From: Closterium sp. Naga37s-1
Lineage: Eukaryota > Streptophyta > Zygnematophyceae > Desmidiales > Closteriaceae
Length of the DNA: 64,000 nt
Direction of reading: 5' to 3'
NCBI GenBank assembly: GCA_947471745.1
Contig: CANJKZ010000084.1
Coordinates: 596,501 to 660,500 of the forward strand
Position numbers and translations under genes: made by a program. Below the pieces are notes generated by a model. That model was given only the letters and a program-made list of their open reading frames with translations, was not told the origin of the DNA and did no database searches. Positions within the stretch are counted from its first letter, which is position 1. Each line of letters starts with the position of its first letter. Below are positions 57,901 to 64,000 of this stretch, in pieces.

Positions 57901-60861
57901 ACACTGACCACCTTTGACTCATGTTGACCAGGCCGTGACGGGCCTTAACGAGCAGCGTGAGGGACGACGAGAGCACTTGCGGCATGTCAACGCCATTGAG
58001 GTAGGCTCGCACTCCTACGCTGGGAAAAATCCCAACAGTAACGAGAGCCACTGACCACCATTGACTCACATTGACCATGCATTGACCAGGCATTGACCAT
58101 GCATTGACCAGGCATTGACCATGCATTGACCAGGCATTGACCATGCATTGACCAGGCATTGACCATGCATTGACCAGGCATTGACCATGCATTGACCAGG
58201 CACTGACCGACCTTAACGAGCAGAGTGAGTGGCGAGAGCACTTGCGGCATGTCAACGCCATTGAGATACGCCCGCACTTCGGGAATCCCCGACCCCGCTG
58301 CTGCTGGCGCCACAAACACACACAGCGCTGCCGATGCTGCCACTAGCAGAGCACTCAGTAACGAGTACACTAGCACTGCCAGAAATGGGCTGGGAGGGAA
58401 GTAGGGCGCATTGGGAGGGGAGGAGGGTGTATTGGGAGGGAGGGATGCAGGCATTTGGAAAAGGAGACAGGGGAGAACGAAGTGGGGAATTGGTCACACA
58501 GCATTGAACACTCAGTCCAATGCGAACGCGTTATATGCACATGCGAGTGCGCACGCACACACACACCCATGTGCCAGAGGCGCATATACACACGCACGTT
58601 TACACCCACTCCCATCCAGAATCATGCCAGCACGCACATGCCGCCTTTAAAGCTCGAGGCCCAAACTGCACAAGTCTACTAGACTTGCGCAAGCCTGAGT
58701 ACTGGGTGTTGCGAGGGGGGCTTGTCTGATCTCGCCCAAACTCTCGCAACGCTTTGGGGTTTTCCCGCTGAGTCAGTAAACTTGCTGGGCCAACGCTTGT
58801 TTGGGACGGAGATGTCCCAAATTGCAGGTAGAACAATCTTCAAGTGTCGGTTCCACAAATGCGGTGTGTGTGAGATGCCCATGCCCCAACCAATCAGGTA
58901 GCTTCGCACCTCCGTAACTAACCAGAAATTCGCAAAAAAGGGACACCCAAAACGCCAACCGCACTCAAGGTTAGTAAGGCGATTTTTGAGTCGACTCAAA
59001 AATCAAGGTTAGTAATCTTGGGCCACGCCATCCGCAATTTGGGCCTCGAGCTCAATGGTGAGTGCGAGTTTCATTCACCCCCATGGCATTCCCCACCACC
59101 ATGTTGATGAGGACGGCCGCTCCGCACGTGTGCACGATGACGGAGGTGCACATACACACGCACACGCACCTCCCCCCATTAAGCAGTGCGATGGTGAGCG
59201 CGAGCTTGACCCCCATGGCATTCTCCACCACCATGTTGATCAGGAAGGCGGCACCCATGTGCACAGAGGTGCATATGCACACAAACACATGCACCGGGTC
59301 ATGGCAGCACATACCTGCCCCCATTGAGCAGTGCGATGGTGAGCGCGAGCTTGACCCCCATGGCATTCTCCACCACCATGTTGATCAGGAAGGCGGCGCC
59401 GCCCGTCATGCACCCAATGAGCAGCACGAGTACCCATTTCGCTGCTGTGTACTCCATCGCCTCTCCCAGCCCCAGCTTATCCGCCGCTCGTGCTTCCTCT
59501 GATTCCTCCAGCCTGGGTCAAGGGGGGGGGGGGAGGTGTAGCAGGGTGGAGAGGGGTGGGAGAGGGAGAGGAGAGGGAGGCAACGGGAATCGGTCTGTCA
59601 ATGCACACAATGAGCAGCACCAGCACCCACTTGGCTGCTGTGTACTCCATCGCCTCGCCCAACCCCAGCTTGTCCGCCGCTCGTGCTTCCTCTGATTCCT
59701 CTAACCTGAATGGGAGAGGAAAGCGCGAGAGGGGTGGAGAAGGGAGGGGAAGGGTGGGAGAGGAAGAGGAGGAGAGGGAAGCAAGGGGAGTGGGTCGGTC
59801 TGGCATGCAGCGGAGGAGCCCATGAGCCGATGAGGAGCACCAGCACCCACTTGGCTGCTGTGTACTCCATCGCCTCGCCCAACCCCAGCTTGTCCGCCGC
59901 CCGTGCTTCCTCTGATTCCTCCAGCCTGGGGTGGGGAGAGGAAGGGATGAGGTGGGGAGGGGGGTCGTGCACCCGATCAGCAGCACGAGCGCCCACTTTG
60001 CCGCCATGCACTCCATCGCCTCGCGCAGCCTGTCCGCCGCCCGTGCTTCCTCCGATTCCTCCAGCCTGGGGCCGGGGGGAAGTGGGGGGGAGGAGGGGAT
60101 AAGGGGGGGTGGGGAGTGTGGGGAAGGCGGAGGGTGAAGTGCGGGGAGGGGCGAAGAGAGGAGGGAACGGGAGAGGAGGTGAGGGAGGCAGGGGGAATCG
60201 GTGCGGCAAGCAGGCAATGAGCCACAAGCGGTGGAGAGCGGTAACGAGCGGCGGCAAGGGGAGGCGATGAGCCACGGACGGCCACCAGGCTGCCGTGCTC
60301 TTCCCCCTCCCTCACCCTCCCCATTCCCTCTCTCTCCCCCCCCCCCCCAAACCCCTCCCAATCCCCCACGCTTCGCCCCGCCCCGCCCGCTTACTCGTAG
60401 TCCAGACTCTGCGCGACGGCGTCGCTCGCGCCCACCTCCGCCGTGTGCTGCGGCGGCTTGCGCTTCGGCGGCTCCCACGGCAGTTGCGTTCCGCCGAACG
60501 ACCGCGCGCCGATGAGGACGCCCGACCGCGACCGCTGCAGCAGAATCGCGCGCGGGGGAGGCGCGGGGCGCGTGGAGTAGCCGGTTCCGCCTGACGTGGG
60601 CGGCGAGTAAGACGCGGACGGGCGCGGAGTGTAGGCAGCGGCGGGGGAACGCGCGCCGCGCGCGGGAGAGGCGGCGGAGGGCCCCTCCGACCCCGAGTCG
60701 GAGGAGGCGGTGGGGAGCGGCGGACGACCGCCTACAGTGGCAGAGCGCGGCGGAAGGTTAGGCGACCGCAATGCTGCATTCGCGGGGAGAACGATGGGAG
60801 GCGGACCGGATTCTAAATCGGACGGCTGAGATGGAGCACCAGGTCCGGAAGGCGACGCCAT
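32277..60861 (-). CDS. CLC-d: CLC-d-type chloride channel/transporter, eight exons over 28.6 kb
   Basis: Exons on the minus strand: 60861-60395, 59512-59315, 58389-58212, 57620-57121, 56379-56241, 35388-35258, 34964-34710 and 33921-32277. All introns are GT-AG and all phases agree, giving 1,170 residues. Visible family marks are SLDYE near residue 156, GSGIPEVRAYLNG (254-266; the Ser is typical of chloride-preferring members), GKEGP (296-300; gating Glu298), GGILFALEE (436-444; proton-path Glu), VPAGLFVP, EEGTYALLGAAS, and two CBS domains in exon 8. CIEDIDL and the KDLL motif after CBS2 resemble Arabidopsis CLC-d, which acts in the trans-Golgi network. It is longer than plant CLC-d (about 790) through an extended N-terminus, an insert in exon 4 and an acidic C-terminal tail. 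Introns are loaded with partial exon copies and minisatellites. Confidence 0.9.
34181..34360. repeat. 20-bp minisatellite in CLC-d intron 7
   Basis: Nine near-perfect units of GAGATGTGATACGAAAGAGG on the plus strand. No similarity to the flanking exons is seen. Confidence 0.98.
34436..34503 (-). repeat. Partial copy of CLC-d exon 7 (3' end), copy n, diverged
   Basis: About 68 bp in intron 7 with recognisable similarity to the GLAPTTNDNAITNLFSS coding segment. Decayed. Confidence 0.75.
34553..34627 (-). repeat. Partial copy of CLC-d exon 7 (3' end with donor), copy m
   Basis: About 75 bp in intron 7. The nucleotides match the exon end CTCTTCTCCAGCTCGCCCGC and CCAGTACAC, then GTGCAT in the donor position. 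Confidence 0.9.
34710..34964 (-). CDS. CLC-d: CLC-d exon 7 (luminal Cys-rich loop)
   Basis: Encodes CLPCPENEVCPDPSLNGNYI and TTNDNAITNLFSSS, equivalent to the CxPCPE...C loop and the NTQDDAIRNLFS segment of plant CLC-d. Acceptor ACACAG, donor GTGAGT. Confidence 0.9.
35106..35230 (-). repeat. 12-bp minisatellite of splice-donor sequence in CLC-d intron 6
   Basis: About nine to ten units of GCAACCCGTGAG on the minus strand. The 11-bp core CAACCCGTGAG is identical to the exon 6/intron 6 junction (CAACCC/GTGAG at 35263-35253), so the array consists of repeated copies of the gene's own 5' splice site. Confidence 0.9.
35258..35388 (-). CDS. CLC-d: CLC-d exon 6
   Basis: Encodes RESDFGLRELLPVLVLG and then ITGGLVGALFNT, matching the ELLP...GGLLGALFNQ segment of CLC-d. 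It is joined in phase 0 to exon 5 across the 20.9-kb intron. The donor is CAACCC/GTGAGT. Confidence 0.9.
35474..35528 (-). repeat. Partial copy of CLC-d exon 6 (5' end with acceptor), copy k
   Basis: About 55 bp preceded by the same GGCATCAG acceptor as exon 6. Reads RESDVGLRELL, then diverges. About 140 bp upstream of the true exon. Confidence 0.9.
35660..35697 (-). repeat. Partial copy of CLC-d exon 6 (5' end), copy l
   Basis: About 38 bp in intron 5, similar to the GLRELLPVL segment (reads WAELTELLPVLS). Diverged. Confidence 0.65.
36054..36119 (-). repeat. Partial copy of CLC-d exon 5 (3' end), copy j, at far end of the array
   Basis: 66 bp matching the end of exon 5 (RCGL-SDGGF ... GATGCCCAG), followed by GTCAGC in the donor position. 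One inserted base disrupts the frame relative to exon 5. It directly abuts the last 14-bp units, so the array is bracketed by two copies of the same exon end. Confidence 0.9.
36131..56208. repeat. 20.1-kb 14-bp minisatellite inside CLC-d intron 5
   Basis: About 1,430 tandem units of CACCATGCACCTRC (CLC-d sense strand). The main variation is R = G or A. Rarer units carry an extra base (15 bp, GTGGGTAGG on the plus strand) or an extra CAGG (18 bp). Occasional substitutions such as TGCCAGG, GGAAGG and GGAGCATGG recur in clusters, indicating block duplication. Because 14 is not a multiple of 3 and the unit has no stop triplet on the minus strand, all three minus frames stay open for about 20 kb, giving a His/Pro/Cys/Thr-rich 14-residue repeat. 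I read these frames as by-products and not as proteins, since the array lies between exons 5 and 6, which splice in phase. Confidence 0.98.
56241..56379 (-). CDS. CLC-d: CLC-d exon 5
   Basis: 46 full codons, starting WKKKVVWKALFTNAVG and ending RCGLYSDGGFILFDAQ. It matches the LWRxFF...SGKCGxFGxGG segment of plant CLCs. The donor is CAG/GTGCGT at 56240. The 14-bp minisatellite begins about 32 bp into the following intron. Confidence 0.9.
56748..56800 (-). repeat. Partial copy of CLC-d exon 4 (3' end), copy i, diverged
   Basis: Translates LLGGILFSLEELSA. Shorter and more diverged than copy h; probably an older duplicate. Confidence 0.7.
56915..57058 (-). repeat. Partial copy of CLC-d exon 4 (3' end with donor), copy h
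   Basis: About 144 bp in intron 4. The open frame covers WLRFFDNDRARHDLVTIG, one extra Ala codon, then AAAFQCPLGGILFALEELIS, ending CTG/GTGGGT. The offset from exon 4 is about 204 bp. It is the best preserved copy. Confidence 0.9.
57121..57620 (-). CDS. CLC-d: CLC-d exon 4 (gating glutamate, proton glutamate)
   Basis: Begins ILGSMGAEAGGLALGKEGPL, with the gating Glu in GKEGP, and ends GGILFALEELTSW. Between LFGRGSIRDR and WLRFFDNDR there is an extra Gly/Ala-rich stretch of about 75 residues, compared with plant relatives. It could be a genuine loop or an unspliced in-frame intron (possible GTGAGG donor near 57460 and CAGCAG acceptor near 57270). Confidence 0.85.
57694..57760 (-). repeat. Partial copy of CLC-d exon 4 (5' end), copy g
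   Basis: About 65 bp in intron 3, upstream of exon 4. The nucleotides match the GGLALGKEGPLVHIG region with small length changes. Confidence 0.85.
57944..58013 (-). repeat. Partial copy of CLC-d exon 3 (3' end), copy f
   Basis: About 70 bp in intron 3, encoding VRAYLNGVDMPQVLS and LTLLVK. The donor position reads GCCCGT instead of GTCGGT, so it is a disabled copy. Confidence 0.9.
58070..58210 (-). repeat. 11/22-bp minisatellite at the start of CLC-d intron 3
   Basis: About 13 units alternating TGGTCAATGCA and TGGTCAATGCC on the minus strand. The first unit-like sequence begins within a few bases of the exon 3 donor (GTCGGTCAGTGCC). Confidence 0.95.
58212..58389 (-). CDS. CLC-d: CLC-d exon 3 (GSGIP selectivity loop)
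   Basis: Contains a hydrophobic helix and APAAAGSGIPEVRAYLNG, the anion-selectivity signature. The Ser at residue 255 is the position where nitrate-preferring plant CLC-a has Pro. The donor GTCGGT runs straight into an 11-bp minisatellite. Confidence 0.9.
58981..59004. repeat. Perfect 24-bp palindrome between 13-bp direct repeats
   Basis: GATTTTTGAGTC followed by its exact reverse complement. Direct repeats TCAAGGTTAGTAA lie at 58965-58977 and 59003-59015. It lies in CLC-d intron 2. Possibly a tiny insertion; function unknown. Confidence 0.8.
59052..59126 (-). repeat. Partial copy of CLC-d exon 2 (3' end), copy e
   Basis: About 75 bp in intron 2, with LINMVVGNAMGV recognisable; it is more decayed than copy d. 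Confidence 0.8.
59170..59254 (-). repeat. Partial copy of CLC-d exon 2 (3' end with donor), copy d
   Basis: About 85 bp in intron 2, encoding GAAFLINMVVENAMGVKLAL and on to LLNGG, followed by GTGCGT in the donor position. Confidence 0.9.
59315..59512 (-). CDS. CLC-d: CLC-d exon 2 (first membrane helices)
   Basis: Encodes LEESEEARAADKLG, then AKWVLVLLIG and INMVVENAMGVKLALT, equivalent to the first transmembrane segments of plant CLC-d. Acceptor ACCCAG, donor GTATGT. Three 5'-end copies lie upstream and two 3'-end copies downstream in the flanking introns. Confidence 0.9.
59600..59705 (-). repeat. Partial copy of CLC-d exon 2 (5' end with acceptor), copy a
   Basis: About 105 bp in intron 1, preceded by a CATTCAG acceptor. 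The same residues are encoded as in exon 2 as far as VLVLLIVCI, after which homology ends and no donor follows. Confidence 0.9.
59826..59925 (-). repeat. Partial copy of CLC-d exon 2 (5' end with acceptor), copy b
   Basis: About 100 bp in intron 1, preceded by a CCCCAG acceptor. Its frame is open through LEESEEARAADKLGLGEAME and AKWVLVLLIG, nearly identical to exon 2, then diverges. Confidence 0.9.
59966..60065 (-). repeat. Partial copy of CLC-d exon 2 (5' end with acceptor), copy c
   Basis: About 100 bp in intron 1, preceded by a CCCCAG acceptor. Translates LEESEEARAADRL...LVLLIG with several changes; it is the most diverged of the three. Confidence 0.9.
60395..60861 (-). CDS. CLC-d: CLC-d exon 1 (cytosolic N-terminus)
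   Basis: It starts MASPSGPGAPSQP. I chose the ATG at 60861; the frame extends a few codons upstream but has no earlier ATG. Low-complexity Pro/Ser/Ala-rich cytosolic region ending QSLDYE, which matches the SLDYE of plant CLC-d. The donor GTAAGC lies at 60394; two bases of the last codon carry over to exon 2. Confidence 0.85.
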
Positions 60862-60942
60862 CGCGTGACCCACCCGAACAGCTCTTGCTTACGACGAGTG
60901 GATATATTAAATAGTTAATCGGCTGCTCTTAAATAGTGGTTC

Positions 60943-60950
60943 TATTTATA
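60943..60950 (-). promoter_or_regulatory. Candidate TATA box of CLC-d
   Basis: TATAAATA on the minus strand, about 82 bp upstream of the chosen ATG. The spacing fits a short 5' leader. No other promoter motif is asserted. Confidence 0.4.
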
Positions 60951-61592
60951 TAGTAGTGAAAAACGAGTGTACAGGCAAGGAAAATCAATCATGCGGCAGG
61001 AGCACTGCGGCCGAAATGCGGCGCACGATGCAGGCGCGTCCCAGCGACAGCAGTTCTCCTACGGCCTGAATAGCCAGAACCATAGACTTTGACAACAGAA
61101 AATGGTTCTTCTCGGGTTCGCTCTGTAAAATTCAATCGGTGCGCAATGGTATAGCGGCAAAGCACTCTTGACCGAATCCGAACGTACTTTATAGTATTGA
61201 ACCGCGCGATACGAATTTAGAACAAGCACCGCTCCACCTGCTCAAATACAAAGCCACAATTGCCCAGTTCGATCTGAGAAGGGTGCGCGAGGGGGAGGAG
61301 AGGGGGGCGGGAGTGCCAACATTGATTGGTCCAGTTTTAGGTTGGGGACCCGCGCCAAGCAGTGTGTGCTCACATCTGCCCTCCTCCAATCAGAGGCGTT
61401 CGCAATCGAATGGATAAGCCTAGTCCCGAAAGTTCATGTTCAGTTTAGTGAAAGCGGTTGAGTACGCTTAGATACATTTTGGAGCGGTATGCTCGCTTCA
61501 CCACTGAGAATTTTCACCAGCCTGAACGTTCATGCATGAACTTTCTGCAACCACGCTCAGGATGTCGTAGAAGTGTTGAATCCATCGCCTCA
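60951..61592. other. CLC-d upstream spacer
   Basis: AT-rich upstream region with no recognisable gene, up to the target duplication of the palindromic element at 61593. Confidence 0.4.
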
Positions 61593-61601
61593 GGTTCGTT
61601 T

Positions 61602-62771
61602 GAGAGAATTGCTCCAGTGCCTTGTTTGGTGATTCGCTCTTGCCCACGTGTCCCCGAATTGCTCGAGTGGCCATCCAATTCCGTGATAATTGCTCGAGTG
61701 GCCATGCCAGGGCATTTTCGAGGTGTTTGTTTTCCCTGGCACATAACCCTACAAGGGTTCATACCTCCGAAATTCCTCGTTCGCACAACAGTAGATGCGC
61801 GGTCATTTTCGGCCCAATGCGCGACCAATGAGCGCGCGGGCAATTACATCAGCGATCATAAACTGCAACGCCAGAGCATAAATGCACGAACATATTATTG
61901 ACCGCGCACGATTGGTCGATAATATGCTTCTTGCCCTTTTTAGCAATGCGCGTCCAATCACGCACGGTCATATAATTCACGACCATATATTTAGGCGATA
62001 AAGGGTCGCCCAACAACCAATATGAGCGCGCATATACTACCATTAGTTCTATTATATTTTCGGTCCATATAAAACCATGTATATCAAATGCCATAAATAT
62101 ATTCTCTGCTATTAATTTAAGCCCATCATAACCGTGGTGGCAGCATATTATGCTGGGCTTAAATTAATATTATGCTGCCGAACATATTATTTCTGCAACC
62201 ATATTACCGGCAATACAATATTATGGACCACGGTATGATGGGCTTAATATTATGATAGGCCACGATATAATATTATTTCTAGTACGACGGGCTTAAATTA
62301 ATAGCAGAGAATATATGTATGGCATTTGATATGCATGGTTTTATATGGACCGGACATATGATAGAACTAATAGTAGTATATGCGCGCTCATATTGGTTGT
62401 TGGGCGAAGCTTTATCGCCTAAATATATGGTCGTGAATTATATGACCGTGCGTGATTGGACGCGCATTGCCAAAAAGGGCAAGAAACATATTATCGACCA
62501 ATCGTGCGTGGTCAATAATATGTTCGTGCATTTATGCTCTGGCGTTGCAGTTTATGATCGCTGATGTAATTGCCCGCGCGCTCATTGGTCGCGCATTGGG
62601 CCGAAAATGACCGCGCATCTACTGTTGTGCGAACGAGGAATTTCGTGGGTACGAACCCTTGTAGGGTTATGTGCCAGGGAAAAAAAACACATCGAAAATG
62701 CCCTGGCATGGCCACTCGGGGACACGTGGGCAAGAGCGAATCACCAAACAAGGCACTGGAGCAATTCTCTC
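61602..62771. mobile_element. Palindromic non-autonomous Mutator-like element (foldback/MITE)
   Basis: 1,170 bp with inverted arms of about 500-530 bp (61602 to about 62130, and about 62270 to 62771), starting GAGAGAATTGCTCCAGTGCC on both ends, with an AT-rich centre of about 140 bp. A perfect 9-bp target duplication, GGTTCGTTT, flanks it at 61593-61601 and 62772-62780. Long inverted repeats plus a 9-bp duplication are typical of Mutator-like elements. No transposase is present, so it must be non-autonomous. The left arm has a short extra segment relative to the right. Each arm contains the same 81-codon open frame by symmetry (MAFD...VAVYDR); I do not regard these as genes. Confidence 0.85.
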
Positions 62772-62780
62772 GGTTCGTTT

Positions 62781-63362
62781 TCTAACGCGGTTGTAATACC
62801 GTAGGTTCTGTAATTTGGATATGCTAAAAGCGGGATTGCAGTGGTGGCGGATCGATATTCTCCCCGATCGGGCACTGCATCCTCAGGAATAAATTTCCTT
62901 CAGTAAAAATCTATGTAGCCATTATCCATAGTAAAAAATACTCCGTCAATACCAACCCGACAGTTGCTTCCATACCAATAATTCATTGAAAAGCGAGGGT
63001 GCTTACAACAGTTAGCTTCTAATATCAGCTAAAAAAGAAACTGCATTGCTACCAGCTAAATATACAACCATACAGCGCTCCTATTTACTGGAAAGAAATG
63101 TGCAGCCATGAAAGAGCCCCAGGAATCCTCCTCGCCAAGCGTTCCGCTGGTCAACTTGCGTTGGACCGATCCGTTAACGATCTCCTCCACCCTCCCACAG
63201 CCATGTTGCAGCCGCTTCAGAAGACACCCCAACCCCTCTCCCTCTGACAAGCAACCCGAGCAACCACAGCAACAAGCCACCATGCTCAGTGACCCACATG
63301 GCCTTGTGACAAGCAACTCAGTGGTGAAGCTCTGCTTGCCACGGTTCAGCATCCAAGCGGGT
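62781..63362. other. Spacer and probable 3' flank of the terminal gene
   Basis: No gene seen. The part near 63100-63362 is likely 3' UTR of the minus-strand gene ending at 63363. Confidence 0.4.
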
Positions 63363-63939
63363 TCATTCCTCGGTGGCATCAGCCATGGCCACGCGCACCA
63401 GCGGCTCATGCACGGTCAGCACAACATCAGCCATCTCCTCCACCAGCCTCACCACCGTCGTCACCCCCACTCCCTCTCCTCCATCACCCCTCCCCTCCCC
63501 CACCCCCTCCTCACTCCCACTCAGCAGATCCCCAGCGGCAGCCTTCCTGAGTGCAGCCTGGGCGGCCAGCAGAGCTTGCGATTGGCTGACAGGGCGCAGC
63601 AGCAGCAGGGCGCGCAGGGCGGCGGCAACAGAGGCGCGCACACGGAGGAAGATGGCGTCGGTGGGGTTCAGCGCTCGCAGCAGCAGGCTGGACGCCAGCG
63701 CCTCAATGCCTGCCCTGTCCGGGGAGGCAGCGGCAGCATCAGCTCCTGCTGCTGGGGCTGTCTTGGTGTTGGCTGCAGCGATTACCGCGTCGGCGAGGGC
63801 CGAGGCGAGGGCAGCACGGGAGGCGTCGGGGGAGGAGACGAGGCGGGCGAGGGTGGTGCGCGTGGCGGCTACCACGGCCTCCACTGCTGGTGATGGCAGG
63901 ATGGCACGCGCTGCTAGCAGCTGACGCAGTAGCAGCAGA
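63363..63939 (-). CDS. Terminal exon of an unrecognised Ala/Leu-rich protein (5' part beyond window)
   Basis: An exon running from an acceptor (CCTACCTGCAG) at 63940 to a TGA at 63363 on the minus strand, about 191 codons. It is Ala/Leu-rich and probably helical: LLAARAILPSPAVEAVVAAT, NPTDAIFLRVRASVAAALRA, VVRLVEEMADVVLTVHEPL. A Gly/Glu-rich low-complexity insert (GSEEGVGEGRGDGGEG) splits it. The HEP...VRVAMADA ending might suit a T-complex-11-like or helical-repeat protein, but I cannot assign a family. The splice acceptor and uninterrupted frame argue for a real gene; upstream exons lie right of the window. Confidence 0.55.
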
Positions 63940-64000
63940 CTGCAGGTAGGGGGGAAGCGGGAGAGGAGAAATGGAAGATAGTTTGAATAAACGGATAGAA

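Noticed and set aside
58845-58915. Possible further exon 3 copy (EVRSYLIGWGMG) in CLC-d intron 2
   Set aside because: The similarity is limited to a few residues; too weak to count among the 14 partial copies.
60871-60873. Earlier CLC-d start at a GTG codon
   Set aside because: Not an ATG. The first in-frame ATG is at 60861 and is the normal choice for a nuclear gene.
61131-61200. tRNA-like stretch in the CLC-d upstream spacer
   Set aside because: It has a TGGTATAGCGG-like fragment but no full cloverleaf or T-arm sequence.
61849-62564. Two matching 81-codon open frames (MAFD...VAVYDR) on opposite strands
   Set aside because: They mirror each other because they lie in the two arms of the palindromic element. 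No similarity to a known protein was recognised and there is no transposase signature.

Overview
The window looks like the nuclear genome of a plant-lineage organism. It is intron-rich and carries a chloroplast-type Cpn10 co-chaperonin, a plant-type CLC-d chloride channel/transporter and GC-rich Ty1/copia retroelements. A streptophyte green alga is my best guess; a Closterium-like zygnematophyte is possible, but that is recollection and not proof.

Bases 1-28,966 are mostly LTR-retroelement fossils. They comprise a copia element on the minus strand (A, cut by the left window edge), a nearly intact-looking young copia element on the plus strand (B, 11,740-19,349, identical LTRs, 5-bp target duplication), an older minus-strand copia element (C, 19,911-27,039), a solo LTR, and several end fragments with signs of nesting. 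Enclosed between them are the last four coding exons of a chloroplast Cpn10 gene (9,654-11,452). Its 5' half is not visible.

Bases 28,967-31,168 hold only weak, unrecognised reading frames. A small two-exon gene at 31,169-31,809 encodes a short secreted FAS1-like protein. It is tail-to-tail with the main gene of the window: a CLC-d homologue on the minus strand, 60,861 down to 32,277. I could place eight exons whose splice sites and phases all agree, giving a predicted 1,170-residue protein with the GSGIP and GKEGP selectivity/gating motifs and two CBS domains.

The CLC-d gene is structurally extraordinary. Intron 5 is about 20.9 kb, and about 20.1 kb of it is one 14-bp minisatellite of roughly 1,430 units, bracketed by exon 5 on one side and a decayed copy of the end of exon 5 on the other. 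Six of the eight exons have degraded partial copies in the adjacent introns (14 seen): exon starts with their acceptors lie upstream, exon ends with their donors downstream. Four introns also carry minisatellites, and one of these is a tandem array of the gene's own 5' splice site. This locus-wide pattern of partial exon duplication plus donor-proximal minisatellite growth is the main discovery candidate.

Upstream of CLC-d, at 61,602-62,771, lies a 1.17-kb palindromic element with a perfect 9-bp target duplication, best read as a non-autonomous Mutator-like element. The window ends in the terminal exon of an unrecognised Ala-rich protein gene on the minus strand.
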